Of a DNA stretch of 64,000 bases, positions 48,019 to 58,470 are shown in pieces. Source of the stretch: Nematostella vectensis. Taxonomy: Eukaryota; Cnidaria; Anthozoa; Actiniaria; Edwardsiidae. Below the pieces are notes generated by a model. It saw only the letters and a list, made by a program, of their open reading frames with translations. It searched no databases and was not told the origin of the DNA. Location of the stretch: contig NC_064035.1 in the NCBI RefSeq assembly GCF_932526225.1, positions 15,300,469 through 15,364,468 of the forward strand. Direction: 5' to 3'. How positions within the stretch are numbered: the stretch's first letter is position 1; the number at the start of each line of letters is the position of its first letter. The position numbers were made by a program, and so were the translations under genes.

Positions 48019-48190
48019 TGGTTGGTTCTCACCAGGCCGCAAACGCAAACGGAAGCGCAACACAAGTGAGAATTGACCAAACACAAGCGCATGATGAAAA
48101 TCAAGCAGTTGCGTTCTCTTGCGCTTATGTTCTTAGTGAAAAATTACGTGCGTTCCGCTTGCGCTTACGTCCAAGTGAGAACCAACCTTT
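48019..48190. mobile_element. MITE of the AAAGGTTGGTTCTCAC family, complete copy
   Basis: The ends GGTTGGTTCTCAC and GTGAGAACCAACC are inverted, with GCGCAAGCGG and ACGTAAGCGC phrases mirrored inside. About 170 bp, no coding capacity. Confidence 0.8.
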
Positions 48191-48815
48191 ATCGGATTTG
48201 GCTACAAAATAGTTGGACTTACAGATTTATGAGATAACGGAGTGATTTGTCTACAAATAGCACGTCTATTGCGAACCGGGAGGGAACTTTCCGCCATTGT
48301 GTGTGTGTGTTGGGGGGGGGGGGGGGCGAACGCGTCCCCTGGGTACGGGACTGCAACGGAATCAATTCATACCTACATTTGATTTTAACATTTATTTTTT
48401 TTTAGGATCCTGTGTGTATTTCGAGAATGCTTTAGCACACAATTGTCCAACACCCGTCGTCGACTGGTCATACACCAAGAATAGGATAATCAACAATCCG
48501 ACTTGCTTCCATGCTTTGTGTTTACTAAATGTAAGGAAATTGGATATTTTTCAGTAAACCTGCTCGTACGCGTTCACGTGGTCTTTTGGTATGTTTTTCG
48601 ACGAGTTTGCATGGTTTTAAATGTCTGCAAGCAGGCTATTTTGCAATTAATCTGAGCAAGATTGACGTTCAAAGGCTACCAGTATCGCAATGCCTCTGAA
48701 CCCTCAAGGGTGGAGCTGTCTTCAATACACCCCCATCCCGATAGGGTATTTGCTGGCTGTCAGCTAAATGGTTGGATTCACGAATGCTGCACACATGGGA
48801 ACATCATCGGCGTTT

Positions 48816-51800
48816 TTAGCGTCCCTTTTTTGCTTGCTGCAATCCCTCTAGCATTGCTTGTACAATATACCCATATAAATCGATCCAAGCCTCGGCTACG
48901 TCAGATGTGCATCCTTCGCCTAGTACATCTTGTAACGCCCATATGAACGCCTCACCGACAACCTTAGACAAATAGCCATGATGTCAAGATGAGGTTTCGT
49001 CTACGTCTTACTTGGTTCACTTATGTCGCGCCCTTGTTCGCCGCTGTTCACACGTATGTTGCTCCCTTGTTCGCCACTGTTCACACTTATGTTGCGCCCT
49101 TGTTCGCCACTGTTCACACCTATGTTGCGCCCTTGTTCGCCACTGTTCACACTTATGTTGCGCCCTTGTTCGCCACTGTTCACACTTATGTTGCGCCCTT
49201 GTTCGCCACTGTTCACACTTATGTTGCGCCCTTGTTCGCCACTGTTCACACTTTTGTTGCGCTCTCGTTCGCCACTGTTCACACTAATGTTGCGCCCTTG
49301 TTCGCCACTGTTCACACCTATGTTGCGCCCTTGTTCGCCACTGTTCACACTTATGTTGCGCTCGCGTTTGCCACTGTTCACACTTATGTTGCGCCCTTGT
49401 TCGCCACTGTTCACACTTATGTTGCGCTCTTGTTCGCCACTGTTCACACTTATGTTGCGCTCGCGTTTGCCACTGTTCACACTTATGTTCGCCACTGTTC
49501 ACACGTATGTTGCGCTCTTGTTCGCCACTGTTCACACCTATGTTGCGCCCTTGTTCGCCACTGTTCACACTTACGTTGCGCTTTTGTTCGCCACTGTTCA
49601 CACGTATGTTGCGCTCTTGTTCGCCACTGTTCACACCTATGTTGCGCCCTTGTTCGCCACTGTTCACACTTATGTTGCGCTCTTGTTCCCCACTGTTCAC
49701 ACCTATGTTGCGCTCTTGTTCGCCACTGTTCACACCTATGTTGCGCCCTTGTTCGCCACTGTTCACACTTATGTTGCGCTTTTGTTCGCCACTGTTCACA
49801 CTTATGTTGCGCCCTTGTTCGCCACTGTTCACACTTATGCTGCGCTCGCGTTCGCCACTGTTCACACTTATGTTGCGCTCTCGTTCGCCACTTTTCACAC
49901 TGATGTTGCGCCCTTGTTCGCCACTGTTCACACTTGTGTTGCGCACTTGTTCGCCACTGTTCACACTTATGTTGCGCTCTCGTTCGCCACTGTTCACACT
50001 TATGTTGCGCTCGCGTTTGCCACTGTTCACACTTATGTTGCGCCCTTGTTCGCCACCGTTCACACCTATGTTGCGCCCTTGTTCGCCACTGTTCACACTT
50101 ATGTTGCGCCCTTGTTCGCCACTGTTCACACCTATGTTGCGCTCTTGTTCGCCACTGTTCACACTTATGTTGCGCTCGCGTTCTCCATGTCACGATTGCG
50201 CTCAACTGGTCAATACTTGCGTTTGCTTGCTTAGTACTGACTCATAGCCCTTTAAAATCTACTTACACCGAAGTGGTCCTTTGTCACTCCCCAAGGAAGA
50301 TGACGACCTCCGAGGTTGATGAGATAACTTTCGAAAGTCTCGGCGTCATCTAGAACCGTCACGGCGTTCTCAACAGCTACCATCACGCGCTTGGCGTGCA
50401 AATACAACGAACGAGAGTTTAGGATATCCTTCAATTCCTTGCCTTTGAAGTTTGGGAATGTGTCTTGCATGTTCGGGTTCACGTCAAATAGTCTGCGGAA
50501 AGAGACGGGTGAGCGAACGAAAAAGGACGTCAAGGCGTACTATGGAAAAAGGTAACGAACAAGTAAGTAGAGGCGTAACTATGGAGAAAGGTAACGGACA
50601 AGTAAGTCAAGGCGTACTTTGGAGAAAGATAACGAACAAGTAAGTCAAGGCGTAACTATGGGGAAAGGTAGCTAACAAGTAAGTCAAGGCGTAACTATGG
50701 AGAAAGGTAGCTAACAAGTAAGTCAAGGCGTACTATGGAGAAAGGTAACGGACAAGTAAGTCAAGGCGTACCATGGAGAAAGGTAACGGACAAGTAAGTC
50801 AAGGCGTACCATGGAAAAAGGTAACGGACAAGTAAGTCAAGGCGTAACTATGGAGAAAGGTAACGGACAAGTAAGTCAAGGCGTAACTATAGAGAAAGGT
50901 AGCGAACAAGAAAGTGAAGGCGTAACTATGGAGAAAGGTAACGAACAAGTAAGTCAAGGCGTAACTATGGAGAAAGGTAACGGACAAGTAAGTCAAGGCG
51001 TAACTATGGAGAAAGGTAACGGACAAGTAAGTCAAGGCGTACCATGGAGAAAGGTAACGGACAAGTAAGTCAAGGCGTACCATGGAGAAAGGTAACGGAC
51101 AAGTAAGTCAAGGCGTACCATGGAGAAAGGTAACGGACAAGTAAGTCAAGGCGTACCATGGAGAAAGGTAACGGACAAGTAAGTCAAGGCGTAACTATGG
51201 AGAAAGGTAGCGAACAAGAAAGTGAAGGCGTACTATGGAGAAAGGTAACGAACAAGTAAGTCAAGGCGTAACTATGGAGGAAGGTAGCTAACAAGTAAGT
51301 CAAGGCGTACCATGGAGAAAGGTAACGGACAAGTAAGTCAAGGCGTACTATGGAGAAAGGTAACGGACAAGTAAGTCAAGGCGTAACTATGGAGAAAGGT
51401 AACGGACAAGTAAGTCAAGGCGTACTATGGAGAAAGGTAACGGACAAGTAAGTCAAGGCGTACCATGGAGAAAGGTAGCGGACAAGTAAGTCAAGGCGTA
51501 CTATGGGAAAAGGTAACGAACAAGTAAGTCAAGGCGTAACTATGGAGAAAGGTAACGAACAAGTAAGTCAAGGCGTAACTATGGAGAAAGGTAACGGACA
51601 AGTAAGTCAAGGCGTAACTATGGAGAAAGGTAGCGGACAAGTAAGTCAAGGCGTACTTTAGAGAAAGATAACGAACAAATGAGTCAAGACGTACTATGGA
51701 GAAAGGTAACGAACAAGTAAGTCAAGGCGTACCATGGAGAAAGGTAGCGGACAAGTAAGTCAAGGCGTAACTATGGGAAAAGGTAACGAACAAGTAAGTC

Positions 51801-53312
51801 AAGGCGTAACTATGGAGAAAGGTAACGGACAAGTAAGTCAAGGCGTAACTATGGAGAAAGGTAACGGACAAGTAAGTCAAGGCGTAACCATGGAGAAAGG
51901 TAACGGACAAGTAAGTCAAGGCGTACTATGGAGAAAGGTAACGGACAAGTAAGTCAAGGCGTAACTATGGAGAAAGGTAACGAACAAGTAAGTCAAGGCG
52001 TAACTATGGAGAAAGGTAACGAACAAGTAAGTCAAGGCGTACTATTGGGAAAGGTAGCCTGGTTTCAGCTGCAAAATGGCAAATAGCAGTTCTACTCACA
52101 AAATGTACCATAAGATTGATTTACCTATCATCTTTCATGCCGATTAGCAGCGGTCAGAATTGCGGTCAGGATTGGCTGTCTAATTATCTATTTTTTCTAA
52201 TCGGTCCATTCGAACCAAATTTTTGCGGTTCACGAAAATTAAGGCGAAGTGAAAAAGAGAGAGGTCTCTAAAAGCACAGATTTGTGTTACTTTCTCCAGA
52301 GTTGGAAATGCTATTGGAATCATAAGTATTGTTTCTAGTTTTCGTGACACAAAGCAACAAGCAAAAAAGTCGATAACAAGGTAGCCAATTTAGCCATAAA
52401 TCTATTTCGATCTACAATGAACGTTGAAATAAAAATCCAAATTCTGTAAAAATCATTATCACTATATTACCTTCTTTTTATTTTATTTCCTTGTAGGGTT
52501 GGACTAAAGGGAGTCAGTATGCAAATATCTAGACTCCCCCTGGCAAGTTTGAATACCGACGACAAACACTCGTGCCGCCTCACCCCAGGCGAGCTAATAT
52601 TGCATTAGCACGGACACGCCGACATTGATATAGCAGTTAAGTATTTATTACCCTATAAAAAGCAAACCTGCAATCTTTTCTCATAGTCACAACCATATTC
52701 CAAAACACATCAAATGATCACTGATGTTTTTTTGAAACTTTGTTTAGAGATTTGAGTTTTTATTGAAAATAAAAATGTTAGTGGTAGTGAAAAGGGTTTT
52801 TTTTATAGAGAGCAAAAACAAATATTGGAAAACGGAGACCGATTCAAAAAACGATCTTCAACAAACATAAGTCGAAGCAAGTGAACTGTGTTTTAATCAG
52901 ATTTAGTTTACGGCGGCAATCATACAATAATGAAATCCCCATATTTTCATTTCCTGTCGAGAATGTGTATTGTGTGCTTTTTCGTTTTTATGATCCTCAA
53001 CACCGGTGTAACTAAACAAACCATGGTACTTTTTTTCTAGTAAAAAAAAAGTAAATAATGGAAATAAAATGAAATTGTATTTACTTCGTAAGGTCGTATT
53101 AGGTCTGTGGTCAAGTGGCTTAAGCCCGAATCATACCTTGTAAAAATTCGTTTTCCAATTGTGATTTTCACCGGTTCGATCAGCTCCCAGGATTCGCGAA
53201 CTAGTTTTTTTCGCCGTGTTGACAATGGGACTGAAGTGAGAGTGTTTTCGGTGTCGCTTGCTGGTTGCCGGATGAAGAAAGGTCGCACGGTGCTACTCGC
53301 CCCACAACCCAT
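48816..53312 (-). CDS. Globin X-like membrane-anchored globin, complete
   Basis: Three exons, 53312-53137, 50492-50267 and 48962-48816 (stop TAA), give 182 aa with consistent phases (2, then 0). The N-terminus MGCGAS carries Gly2 for myristoylation and Cys3 for palmitoylation, the hallmark of Globin X and related membrane-bound globins. The globin fold starts near KLVRESWELI. CD-region phenylalanines are in DTFPNFKG, the distal His is probably H91 in YLHAKRV, and the proximal His is H123 in LGGRH, followed by the usual PWGVTKDHF. The C-terminal exon has VGEAFIWALQDVLG and AWIDLYGYI. Both haem-binding histidines are kept, so haem binding is expected; roles suggested for Globin X include redox protection. 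Intron 2 is almost entirely a 33-bp array and intron 1 contains a 38/39-bp array. Confidence 0.9.
48985..50190. repeat. 33-bp minisatellite, about 36 copies
   Basis: Unit TATGTTGCGCCCTTGTTCGC + CACTGTTCACACT with point variants. Since 33 is a multiple of three and few variants create stops, several frames on both strands stay open for hundreds of codons; these are not genes. It fills intron 2 of the globin gene. Confidence 0.97.
50525..52060. repeat. 38/39-bp minisatellite, about 40 copies
   Basis: Unit ATGGAGAAAGGTAACGGACA + AGTAAGTCAAGGCGTAACT, with 38-bp variants (GCGTACCATGG, GCGTACTATGG). It lies in globin intron 1, near exon 2. Confidence 0.97.
52061..53136. other. Remainder of globin intron 1
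   Basis: AT-rich intronic sequence with a POU octamer (ATGCAAAT, about 52520). No exon or element recognised. Confidence 0.5.
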
Positions 53313-53877
53313 AACTCGCCGAGACCGTTATCAAAACGACATCACGGACAAAAGTTGTTCCTATGAAGTCAAGAATCCCACTTTTTTAAATCGAGAATAA
53401 TCAGAATAAAATATAATGATTAATGGCCTTCTGCTTTTAAATTGAAGATAGCGCCGTTTCCTGTAGAGCTGACGCAGCTGTGAGCTGACGTCTCGCTGAC
53501 GGCTAATGTTGTATTTGTCCTTACTTCAAAAGATCAAGATCTCTTATCGTTCACGAAATTATAGTCTATATGTAAAAACAAATTAGAACAGGGATAACAG
53601 ATTGCGCAGTCCTGGGTTCGAGATTCCCAGTAAATATATATATATTTTTACATGAATGTTTGGTTCCAGCAGAAAAGATCCTACCCACTCCCCCCTCCTA
53701 AAGGAATTCATTTTCTTACTAAACAGCAGTCCTTAGTCCTTACAGCGGGTTATTTCTCTAAAATGGTTCAAATATTATCTTAGTGTATCCTGGTATCTTA
53801 TCATAAGTATGTTTATAATTGCTTGCTATTCAGAATCCCAGTTTCTTTTCTAATGCGTAAATCGTCCGATATTTAAT

Positions 53878-53879
<2 letters not shown>

Positions 53880-53946
<67 letters not shown>

Positions 53947-54110
53947 GCAGAGCATAGAACTAAACATGAACATAGAGGAAGGGCATAGAACTAAACATGA
54001 CCATGGACGCAGGACATAGAACTGAACATGACTATGGACGCAGGGCATAGAACTAAACATGACCATGGACGCAGGCCATAGAACTAAACATGACCATGGA
54101 CTTAGGTTCA
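53880..54110. repeat. AT dinucleotide run followed by a 30-bp minisatellite
   Basis: (AT) repeats at about 53880-53938, then about five copies of a unit containing CATAGAACTAAACATGACCA and TGGACGCAGG. Confidence 0.95.
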
Positions 54111-55230
54111 TAAGGCAGAGGAAGATTATAGATTTGAATAGCGCTAAAAAGATAGATACAGACATTCCGAGGCTACTGCTTCTTCATTAGTGTTGAAACT
54201 TGACACGGATAAATAGGCAGTAGCCTGCGTAGTTATTTTTGACGTCTTGTAAAACTCACGCGAAAGCTAATTGGGCCGTTAGCGGATGTTATGATGCATT
54301 TGCGGTATAATGACCCTGGTAAATGGTTAATCACGCACAAGCTTTACGGAGTAATAAAATAAGTCGATAAATCCATTTTGACTATTCACGCCTAGCTAAG
54401 GGCTTTCTTCTGTCCCATCGCCTGTCGAAGCAGTGATAAATAAGTTGTCAGGGATTGTATTCAGTACAGAGAATGTATGATGAGCTATCCCACTATTATT
54501 TCCTTGACACCAATATACACTGAATGATTGTTTGTTTGTGAATTATGAGAAAAGACTCGTACCCAGTCGTTATTTGCTGTTGCGCAGACATCCACTGGAA
54601 TACTGAAGCAGAGACCCCGACACCGCATCCTGACCGTCATGCACCGTGCGCTTCTTCGTCCTCCCCAAAATGCATCGCGCGGCGTCTGGGTACGAGACTG
54701 TTATGAGAATGAAAAACCCGACGGCCGCCGAGCCGACTTGCTTGACGCGTTGGTTTTAGCCTGCGTAGCGGCTCAAGGGAAGGGGAGGGACGCAGGCTAG
54801 TTGGTTTCGTAAGGTTTCGTAGGCTATGAGACCCTATGCAAACGAGATGTTCATCTCAATAGTGGATCTCAACCCGCTTTAATCATGGTGCCTTTCAAAC
54901 AATGCCACAACCAAAACAACTCAAAAGGAAAGCTGTTTCTCTGAAAGTGATGAGAGCTTTGAATAGTATTTAAAACAAAAATAATAAGCAAGATTATCAC
55001 GCTAGTCGGAAATGAGAACTTCAAAATTGAAAAAAAGAACGAGCACTCCGACACTTTTATTATAAAAACGTTCAGCCTGAGATTTTACCAAATTCTAAAA
55101 ACATGCTAAGAACATGCCGAGGCTCAAAACACAGCAAAACATTTTATGTCAGAGTGATGCGGAACGTAGAATCAGATTGTACCGATACTATTGTTATTTA
55201 TCATTTGTGTTGTTCTCTTTTTGATACTTT

Positions 55231-55484
55231 TTAAAGCCACATTGTCACCAGTTTACTTCCGGAGGTCCGACGGAAACCTCAACCGTTGAAAGACAAAAGA
55301 ATCTATTAGAATCCGAGATATTTAACAGTCGGTCCGCTCTAAATTATCGATCACACCCTCGAAGAAACTTCCAATAGACACGCTGCTTTCAATATTTTGA
55401 AATATTTTTCGCATTTTCCGTTAAAAATCATCGGAGATTGTTACGTTATCGAACGGAAGTAAACTGGTGACAATGCAGCTTTAA
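55231..55484. mobile_element. MITE of the AAAGCCGCATTGTCACC family, copy 2
   Basis: It begins TTAAAGCCACATTGTCACC and ends GGTGACAATGCAGCTTTAA, nearly the same element as 39682-39932 in the other orientation. TTAA at both ends suggests TTAA-targeted insertion (piggyBac-like), by inference. Confidence 0.85.
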
Positions 55485-55491
55485 GTGCTTT

Positions 55492-55757
55492 AATTTTATA
55501 CACCTATTTCAATAAACGTTGTCAGTGCAAATGGCGAATGGCAATTAGCAGGTTATAAAACCAGTCACTGCTTATGGGTATAATTATTTGTAAGAATAAA
55601 GATAAAGAGTAATATAATCGCAGAAAATATCCACATTATCCTGCATTTAGTAGAAATTTGACGTGTTTCGTGGTACTTTTGATCTTAGAACTGCCATTTG
55701 ACAATTGGCATTCGCCATTTGCAATGACAACATATTTTGAAATAGGTGTATATAATA
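55492..55757. mobile_element. Palindromic MITE
   Basis: TATACACCTATTTCAATAAA..GCAAATGGCGAATGGCAAT at the left is mirrored by ATTGGCATTCGCCATTTGCA..TTTGAAATAGGTGTATA at the right. Confidence 0.8.
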
Positions 55758-56771
55758 GCCGGTAGGCTGCAAGACCACCCGTAAGGGATCTTGTCAAGTT
55801 GAAAAAAATTCCGGAAACACTGGATAGAGGTGACTACCACCCCCCGCCCTTTTCATAGGGTCATTGGCCCTTGATCCCTACCCCTTACGAAGACGGAACG
55901 AGGCTCCTTTCTCAATCATGGTTATTCATCTATTCATTCTTTCGTTCGTTCGTTCGTTCATTTATTTAAATATTTATTTTATCAATCGACATAAACAGCA
56001 CAACAGAAAAAAAAAACACTTAGAAAAAGGTAACACTAGCCGGAACTCCACTACAGACTAGTCTAAATAATAATTTTATTAATTAAAATTAATACAATCA
56101 ACAAATTTTATTGTCCTACGGTCGTTAAAATATTCCCTCCACACACAACAGTGCATTCCATTAGCGATGATAATGAAAGAACTGAAATGAAAAATAAAAT
56201 ATGCCAAAGAGAAGAGTATCATCCCTCTGCCCATCTCTTTTGTTACTTTTTAACAAAGTGCCCAGAAAATAGAGAAGTCAGAGTACCAGCATAAAGGGAA
56301 AAAGTATTTCCTTCTTGGGAAACTATTGACTGGTGCACATTTTATCGATATAACTGCCTTCTAAGTTATTTTTGTCTGTGTGAGTCAGAAAGCCAAATGT
56401 AACAAGAAGTTATTACCCCCTCCCCCCCCCCCCCCCCCACAACCTCTAGCAGTTAACCAGTCTCCTTTCCCTTCTGCAAAAAGCTAGATCCGCCCTTGGG
56501 GACTGCTTTATGGTCGTAGCGAACTTTATTATGTACTTCTCTCTTTTTTATAAGAACCTTTTTTTTTATAAGAAAGTCCAGCCTAAGATTTCCCCACATT
56601 TTAAGAACTTGGCGAGAACTTGGCCTCAGGACGAAAAAGAACAGCAATAAATCTGAAAATAGGTAGTATACCTTAAGCCACCACAAGATGTATAATTCAA
56701 AGTTGCGTGTTTTAGTGTTTGATTGACTAATATTTCGGCGGACTTTGGGAAAGGACACATGGGCTTGGTGT

Positions 56772-57085
56772 CTTTGTCTGTCCGTGGGACAGTTGTTATC
56801 AGCGACAATCAAGCAAATCAATCACAAAATCTGAATATAGATAGAGGATGATAACAGACAGGTATTTCTAGCTGTAAACAGCAATTTATAACAATAACAG
56901 TTAATGACACTATTGATTTTTCTCGGAAAATCAACTTTGTCTGTCCGTGGGACAGTTGTTTTCACAGGCAATCAAGCCAATCAATCACGAAATCTGAATA
57001 GATAAAAAGTGATAACGAGACAGGTATTTCTGGCTGTTTACAACAATTTATAACAACAGTTGATTAATGACACTATTGATTTTTC
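56772..57085. repeat. Direct duplication, about 160-bp unit, two copies
   Basis: TTTGTCTGTCCGTGGGACAG through CACTATTGATTTTTCT occurs at about 56772-56930 and 56936-57085, with small indels. Confidence 0.85.
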
Positions 57086-58353
57086 TGTTAAAACCATTTA
57101 ACATTGAAAACTCATTTTTCACAACTGAAAACGAGTAATAAAGCAGCTATAGCGTACTACAATAGAAAATAAAAAGACATTACTTCCGGAGATTCCTAAA
57201 TCAATTTTCTTATGCCGTCAAGCTATCTTGTATTCTATTTGGGTATTCATAAGCGGACGTTATATGCTGACTGTAACTTCTCAGCAAGAACCAAGTACAA
57301 CACCAGACTAACAAGGCTTAGACAGTTGGAGTTCACCCCTTCTGGTGCGCATTTTGTTTACATTGCACCACCGTGCATATTTTCTTAGGCTATGCACTTA
57401 ATTGAACGTTGGGTAGAAACTGGGTATATGTTGTATATCAGAGAGGTTCAGCCGGGAAGGTCTAAGAAGGGACTATAAGTTATACACTAGTTTATATAAC
57501 GATAGCTAGAGTTCTAAGGTTCTATTTCCATATACGAACTGGAAATCGAGCCTACTCTAGGTTTATACTTCCAATGAAACAAAAACAACTGGAGGAAAAC
57601 GCATGAATGTACCATATAGAAAGCATCTCAATGTGCTGGTTTAGATTTCCTTAGCCTCTAAGTCCTCCTTATAGGCGTTTCCCACAAAGAAATCACGTGA
57701 CTTTTTCAGTGGAAATCTCAAGCCAAAATAAAACACACAAATGGCAGCGCCCTCACACCAGAGAGAGACGAACAAATAAAATCTTTAAATGAAAATCAGC
57801 CCTTCCCGACAAAAAAGTCCTGGCTGCTTGAATGAGTTGCATTTTGTTATTGAAATTTTGCCGCCAAAAGCGGAGTTTGACATCTAAAAAGTTAGTTTCT
57901 TATTGCACGTCGCATTTTGTGTATTCAAGGTAGGGAGGCGGCAGATGTTGGAAGACGCAGCGATGTGCAAATAAACCAAGTTCAAGATATTCTAGGTATC
58001 GGTGGTCTGATCCAAATATCGGATCAAAAAATCAGCGGCCGGATGCACAAAGCCTGGATAAATACTATACAGCCGGGAACTTATCCAGAATTTGCTCGAC
58101 ACCTGGCCCCAGAACCAGTATTTCTTATCGACAGGTTTTGCTGCTTCTCATAGTCTCCCGTAGTCTCTGCAGTTCATGCCTGAAAACAGAACTGTTGCAT
58201 AGAGGACCAGGCTTCCCGCAGATGAGCGGCACTTTATGGTCTCACCAATGTTCCCAACAATGGGCATTTTACGTCAAGCTATTTCAAGTCTAATTGGTTC
58301 GAGACCTGCGGTTTGCTCAGTTCAATCCCACAGTATTATTATCATCAGAGTTG

Positions 58354-58361
58354 TATAAATA
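58354..58361 (+). promoter_or_regulatory. TATA box of the GFP-like gene
   Basis: TATAAATA, about 115 bp upstream of the start codon at 58471 and on the right strand, predicts transcription start near 58385. Confidence 0.6.
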
Positions 58362-58470
58362 GAAGACAAAATTTCACTTGGTTTTCACTTTGGTCTATTA
58401 GTGCACCAACCTCCTTCATCTCTTACTCCAAGCCTTATTGAGTAACTCCTGCAAGAAAAGCATCTACACC

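Larger units (their letters stand above)
53313..58353. other. Intergenic space between globin and GFP-like genes
   Basis: Five kilobases without a recognised exon. It contains the AT and 30-bp repeats at 53880-54110, MITEs at 55231-55484 and 55492-55757, TTCG repeats near 55940, a C run near 56420, the duplication at 56772-57085 and an unexplained open stretch at 57917-58153. Confidence 0.5.

Noticed and set aside
48985-50247. Open frames of up to 403 codons on both strands
   Set aside because: They are a by-product of a 33-bp tandem array in a globin intron, with every frame showing the same 11-residue period.
48985-52060. CRISPR-like regularly repeated sequence
   Set aside because: The repeats are contiguous without unique spacers, lie in introns of a eukaryotic gene and have no cas genes nearby.
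53590-53632. tRNA-like sequence with GGTTCGAGATTCCC
   Set aside because: Only a B-box resemblance; no A box or stems at the right distance.
57917-58153. Plus-strand open frame upstream of the GFP-like gene
   Set aside because: Its start region is an inverted match to sequence near 59503-59525, suggesting repeat-derived sequence rather than an exon.
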